8,748 nt of DNA from Ilumatobacter sp. (GTDB taxonomy: Bacteria > Actinomycetota > Acidimicrobiia > Acidimicrobiales > Ilumatobacteraceae). The stretch covers positions 1 to 8,748 of the forward strand of contig JAJCXU010000282.1 in NCBI GenBank assembly GCA_029263275.1. Reading direction: 5' to 3'. This document shows positions 6,104 through 8,748 of the stretch, piece by piece (the stretch's first letter is position 1; every line of letters begins with the position of its first letter). The translations under genes and the position numbers were made by a program. The notes under the pieces are model-generated. The model searched no databases and was not told where the DNA came from. It worked only from the letters and a program-made list of their open reading frames with translations.

Positions 6104-7404
6104 AGGTCCCACTCCAGTCGGAGGGCGTCGGGGCCGCGGAATGTGATGTTCGGGAAGTAGGTCAACTGCTGGTCCTCGACGAGCCGCAAGGACGGCAATC
6201 GTTGCGAGAGCAGCTCGAGCGCAATGCGCGCCTCCATACGTGCGAGGCCGTTGCCCACGCAGAAATGGATGCCCTTGCCGAATGAGATGTGCCGATTCGG
6301 ACGGTGCCGATGAATGTCGAACGTGTCCGGATTCTCAAACAGATCGGGTTGGTGGTTGGCCGACGCAAAGTTGAGGTAGAGGCGCGTGCCAGCGGGCAGA
6401 TCGACGCCAGCGAGCGTCGTGTCCTGCGTCGTTACCCTGCGCCACGAGATTTGGCTCGACTCGTAGCGCAACGTCTCTTCGACAGCGGCGGCCGCGAGCG
6501 ACGGATCGGCGCAGAGTGCGTCCCACTGATCCCGGCGGGGGAGCAGACAGAGCAGTGTGTTGCAGAGCAATGCGGTGACCGGGTCGTGGCCAGCGAACGA
6601 GAAGCCGTAGACGATCGATTCGACCTCTTGGTAGCTGAGCCCGGTTCCGTTTGTCGGGTCCGGGTCAGCATCGTGGGCATTGAGGAGTTCCGAGGTGAAG
6701 TCGTCGGTGCGCTGATCGCGCCGCTGCGCAACGAAGTCGCGGCAGTAGCGCCAGTAGCTCACCATGCCCTTGGCGATTTCGAGCTGCTCCTCTGCGGTTG
6801 GCATACCCCATGAGAATGCCCGACGATTCGCACACCAGGACTTGACCATGGCGTCGTCCTCGGGTGGGAACCCGAGGAAGCGGAACACAATCTCTGCAGG
6901 CAACGGGAAGGCCAAGGCTTGGACGAACTCGGCGGGCCAGCCGTTCTCGATCATCTGGTCGAGCAGCACCGTGGCGCGGTCGTGCATGTACCCCTCGAGC
7001 GATTTGAGCCGCCGATTCGAGAAGCCCTGGCGGGTGTACACCCGGATGCGGCCATGATCGGGTTCGGGCTTGTTCGACATCACCGCAACCGGGTTGAAGT
7101 CGGGAGTGGCGAGGACCGCCGCCGCCTCGTCGGCCAGCGGATAGATCGGATCCTGCACGTTGGTGGAGGCATAGACGTCGGGATTCATGAACACCTCGTC
7201 GATGTCCTCCATCCGGGTCACGACGACGTGGCCAAGGTCGGGGGCGTAGAAGACCGGGTGCTCGTCGCGCAGTGCGTTGGCGATCGGGTAGGGATCGACG
7301 AGGTAGTCGGTGTCGAGTGGTGACCAGTTGGCGTGCATCGGACAACCGGGTGGCGGCGTGGCCAAGGTCTCGGGAGCCTCGTGGTAGCTGTTGTGTGTGC
7401 TCAT
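6100..7404 (-). CDS. Cytochrome P450
   Basis: A soluble bacterial P450 of 434 residues with no membrane anchor. Signatures: C-helix HxxxR (H117-R121 in PDHGRIRVYTRQGF), I-helix AGHDPVT (271-277) supplying the acid/threonine pair for O2 activation, K-helix ETLR (310-313), and the haem-binding FGKGIHFCVG with the cysteine thiolate at C382. The ATG at 7404 is preferred; an upstream in-frame ATG at 7563 would add 53 low-complexity residues overlapping the regulator gene. Its stop overlaps the LigA-type start as GTGA (6100-6103), which ties it to ring cleavage. A role in hydroxylating or O-demethylating an aromatic to give the diol for the dioxygenase is inferred from context. No ferredoxin or reductase gene is in the window, so electron partners must be encoded elsewhere. 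Confidence 0.95.
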   Translation of the reverse strand: MSTHNSYHEAPETLATPPPGCPMHANWSPLDTDYLVDPYPIANALRDEHPVFYAPDLGHVVVTRMEDIDEVFMNPDVYASTNVQDPIYPLADEAAAVLATPDFNPVAVMSNKPEPDHGRIRVYTRQGFSNRRLKSLEGYMHDRATVLLDQMIENGWPAEFVQALAFPLPAEIVFRFLGFPPEDDAMVKSWCANRRAFSWGMPTAEEQLEIAKGMVSYWRYCRDFVAQRRDQRTDDFTSELLNAHDADPDPTNGTGLSYQEVESIVYGFSFAGHDPVTALLCNTLLCLLPRRDQWDALCADPSLAAAAVEETLRYESSQISWRRVTTQDTTLAGVDLPAGTRLYLNFASANHQPDLFENPDTFDIHRHRPNRHISFGKGIHFCVGNGLARMEARIALELLSQRLPSLRLVEDQQLTYFPNITFRGPDALRLEWDL

Positions 7405-7462
7405 CTCGTGGCGCTTTCGATGTGGGTTGTGGGACTGGAAGTGAGGCCGGTCTGGTTTGGGT
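7405..7462. other. 58-base gap between regulator and P450 genes
   Basis: This is the longest gap inside the - strand catabolic operon; its other junctions overlap, except the one before the selenoprotein gene. It could hold a promoter or operator for the P450-LigA-LigB genes. I see no clear -10/-35 pair, no convincing palindromic MarR-type operator and only a weak Shine-Dalgarno (a GAAAG about ten bases before the ATG). Confidence 0.3.
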
Positions 7463-7954
7463 TCACGGGGCGGCCGAAGTAGCAAGTCGGGCGAGAAGAT
7501 CTGCGAGTTGGTCGAACTCACCCGGTTCGAGCTGGTGTTCGATCTGTTCGTAGGCAGCTTCACTCAGTGGGGCGATCCGGGTCACGAGTGCCATGCCGGC
7601 CGGGCTGATGCTGATCTCCGCGCGCCGGGCGTCGTTGCCGGCCGCCCGTTCGATCAGCCCACGTTCGTCAAGTGAGGCGAGCATCCGAGACAGGCTTGGG
7701 CCAAGGAGGAACGTGCGCTCGGCGAGTTCACCCACCGAGATGGGAGCAGTTGCATCGTTCAAGGCACGGAGCACACGCCACTGCTGCTCGGTGACGTCGT
7801 GGTCGGCAAGGATCGGCCGGAAGTGTCGCATGACGCCTTCGCGGGCACGCAGTAGGGCCATCGGTAGCGAGTGTTCAAACTCGCGGATCTGCGTCGGGCC
7901 GGTCGGTCTGCGAGTCGTGGTCGTGGTGGCGTCGCTGTCGGTGGCAGTGCTCAT
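7463..7954 (-). CDS. hpaR: HpaR-like MarR-family transcriptional regulator
   Basis: A 163-residue MarR-type winged-helix regulator. After a Thr-rich disordered N-terminus (residues 1-20) comes the hallmark of the HpaR subfamily, LPMALLRAREGVMRHFRPILADHDVTEQQWRVLRAL. Next are the helix-turn-helix (ISVGELAERTFLLGPSLSRMLASLDERGLIER) and the wing (NDARRAEISISPAG), then a C-terminal dimerisation helix. HpaR represses homoprotocatechuate degradation genes in enterobacteria and is usually relieved by the aromatic substrate. Here it lies between the FAH-family gene and the P450 gene and so probably controls this operon. Its ATG overlaps the upstream stop (ATGA, 7951-7954), with GAGGTGG just before it. 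The inducer is unknown. Confidence 0.9.
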   Translation of the reverse strand: MSTATDSDATTTTTRRPTGPTQIREFEHSLPMALLRAREGVMRHFRPILADHDVTEQQWRVLRALNDATAPISVGELAERTFLLGPSLSRMLASLDERGLIERAAGNDARRAEISISPAGMALVTRIAPLSEAAYEQIEHQLEPGEFDQLADLLARLATSAAP

Positions 7955-8748
7955 GTGACCACCTCGTCGGCGATGCTGTTGCGCAGGACGCCGAGTTCGG
8001 GAACAGCAACCTCGACGACGTCGCCGGGCTCAAGAAAACGTGGCGGATCAAACCGCGCGCCAGCACCAGTCGGGGTGCCCGTGAAGATGATGTCGCCCGG
8101 CTCGAGGGTGCAGAACGTCGAGAGGTACTCGATCTGAAACTCGATCGGGTAGGCCATGGTCGCAGGCGTGTCGTGTTGGCGGAGTTCGCCGTTGACATGT
8201 GTGGTGAGGTGGAGGTTCTCGAACTCACCGATCTCGTCGAGTGTCGTCATCCATGGTCCAATCGAGCCTGACGAGTCCCAGTTCTTGCCCTGCGTGACGT
8301 TGAACTTTGCGTGGCGCACCCAGTCGCGAATCGTGCCTTCGTTGCCGAGGGCGAGACCTGCGATGTGGTGACGGGCTTCCGAGCGGGGGATGCGCCGACC
8401 GCCGGTTCCGATGACCGCGACGATCTCGCCCTCGTAGTCGAGCTGTGGGCTTTCGGGTGGCCGAATCAGCGACTGCTCGTGGCCGGTGAGCGAACTCGGG
8501 AAGCGGACGAAGACGCTCGGTTTGGTCGGTGCGTCTTGGCCGTCCTTGTACTCGGCATTGCGTCCGCCGTAGTTGACGCCAATGCAGAAGATCTTGCCGG
8601 GGGAGGGAATCGTTCGTTCGTAGGTGACGTCCGCAAGCGCGACGCTCGTCGTGTTCGGTGTAGCGCCGTCGACGATTGCTCGGGCCTCGTCAATGCGTCC
8701 GGACGAAAGGAGGTCGGAGAGGTCGCGCACCCCGGGCAGGCGGGGCGA
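7951..8748 (-). CDS. Fumarylacetoacetate hydrolase (FAH) family protein, start outside the window
   Basis: The frame is open to the window edge (265 residues visible); a GTG at 8730 exists, but the usual family length (about 280-300) and open upstream codons suggest the N-terminus lies outside. FAH-fold enzymes act on beta-diketo or oxo acids from aromatic catabolism as hydrolases, decarboxylases, isomerases or hydratases, using a divalent metal. Visible motifs: PGKIFCIGVNYGGRNAEY, the metal-ligand pair DYEGEIVAVIG, GNEGTIRDW (where many members have ND rather than NE), GKNWDSSGSIGPWM, and the C-terminal FTGTPTGAG and LEPGDVVEVAVPELG. With LigAB and HpaR in the same operon it probably processes the meta-cleavage product, comparable to HpaG-type enzymes. 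The exact reaction cannot be assigned. Confidence 0.92.
   Translation of the reverse strand, partial: SPRLPGVRDLSDLLSSGRIDEARAIVDGATPNTTSVALADVTYERTIPSPGKIFCIGVNYGGRNAEYKDGQDAPTKPSVFVRFPSSLTGHEQSLIRPPESPQLDYEGEIVAVIGTGGRRIPRSEARHHIAGLALGNEGTIRDWVRHAKFNVTQGKNWDSSGSIGPWMTTLDEIGEFENLHLTTHVNGELRQHDTPATMAYPIEFQIEYLSTFCTLEPGDIIFTGTPTGAGARFDPPRFLEPGDVVEVAVPELGVLRNSIADEVVT

Noticed and set aside
6665..7345. 226-codon open frame on the - strand, offset from the P450 frame
   Set aside because: Arg/Ala/His-rich shadow of the P450 gene in another frame; the P450 frame carries all the diagnostic motifs.
7405..7563. Longer P450 start at 7563
   Set aside because: The added 53 residues are low-complexity, overlap the regulator gene by about 100 bases and precede a normal P450 N-terminus at 7404.

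Overview
The window is high-GC, densely packed bacterial DNA with near-universal 4-base stop/start overlaps. Gene content (HyuA/HyuB, an HpaR-type MarR regulator, a soluble class I-type P450 and a split LigA/LigB dioxygenase) fits a heterotrophic actinobacterium. An acidimicrobial lineage is my guess only; no marker gene here fixes the taxonomy.

Layout. Positions 1-3812 (+ strand) are the 3' end of one operon: the C-terminal part of hyuA, complete hyuB, then a FOXRED1-like FAD oxidoreductase. Each junction is a 4-base overlap. This set probably opens a cyclic amide or a related substrate with ATP and then oxidises an amine product. Positions 8748-3864 (- strand) read toward it: a fumarylacetoacetate-hydrolase-family enzyme (start outside the window), an HpaR-like MarR regulator, a cytochrome P450, a LigA-type small subunit, a LigB-type extradiol dioxygenase, and an AhpD-like gene. 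The first five look like an aromatic catabolic operon: P450 oxidation or O-demethylation, meta ring cleavage by LigAB, then processing of the cleavage product by the FAH-family enzyme.

The main discovery is the last gene, 3864-4817 (- strand). Read conventionally it is two open frames of one phase split by a TGA at 4211-4209. That TGA falls exactly on the second cysteine of the AhpD active site (C-x-x-C-x-x-x-H, here C-F-F-U-L-Y-A-H), and the conserved Glu lies 12 residues before the first Cys, as in AhpD. A stem-loop with a bulged A and a G at loop position 2 begins 17 nt after the UGA, matching the geometry of a bacterial SECIS. I interpret it as a 317-residue selenoprotein of the AhpD/carboxymuconolactone-decarboxylase superfamily rather than a broken gene.

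The gene also sits between two 40-bp inverted repeats (3813-3852 and 4845-4884, 37/40 identical), each a hairpin in itself, so the unit has the shape of an insertion cassette. A second, unrelated 49-bp nested palindrome (5727-5775) lies inside the 3' end of the LigA-type coding region and encodes most of its C-terminal tail, resembling an in-frame palindromic insertion element. No tRNA, rRNA, CRISPR array or transposase gene was seen.
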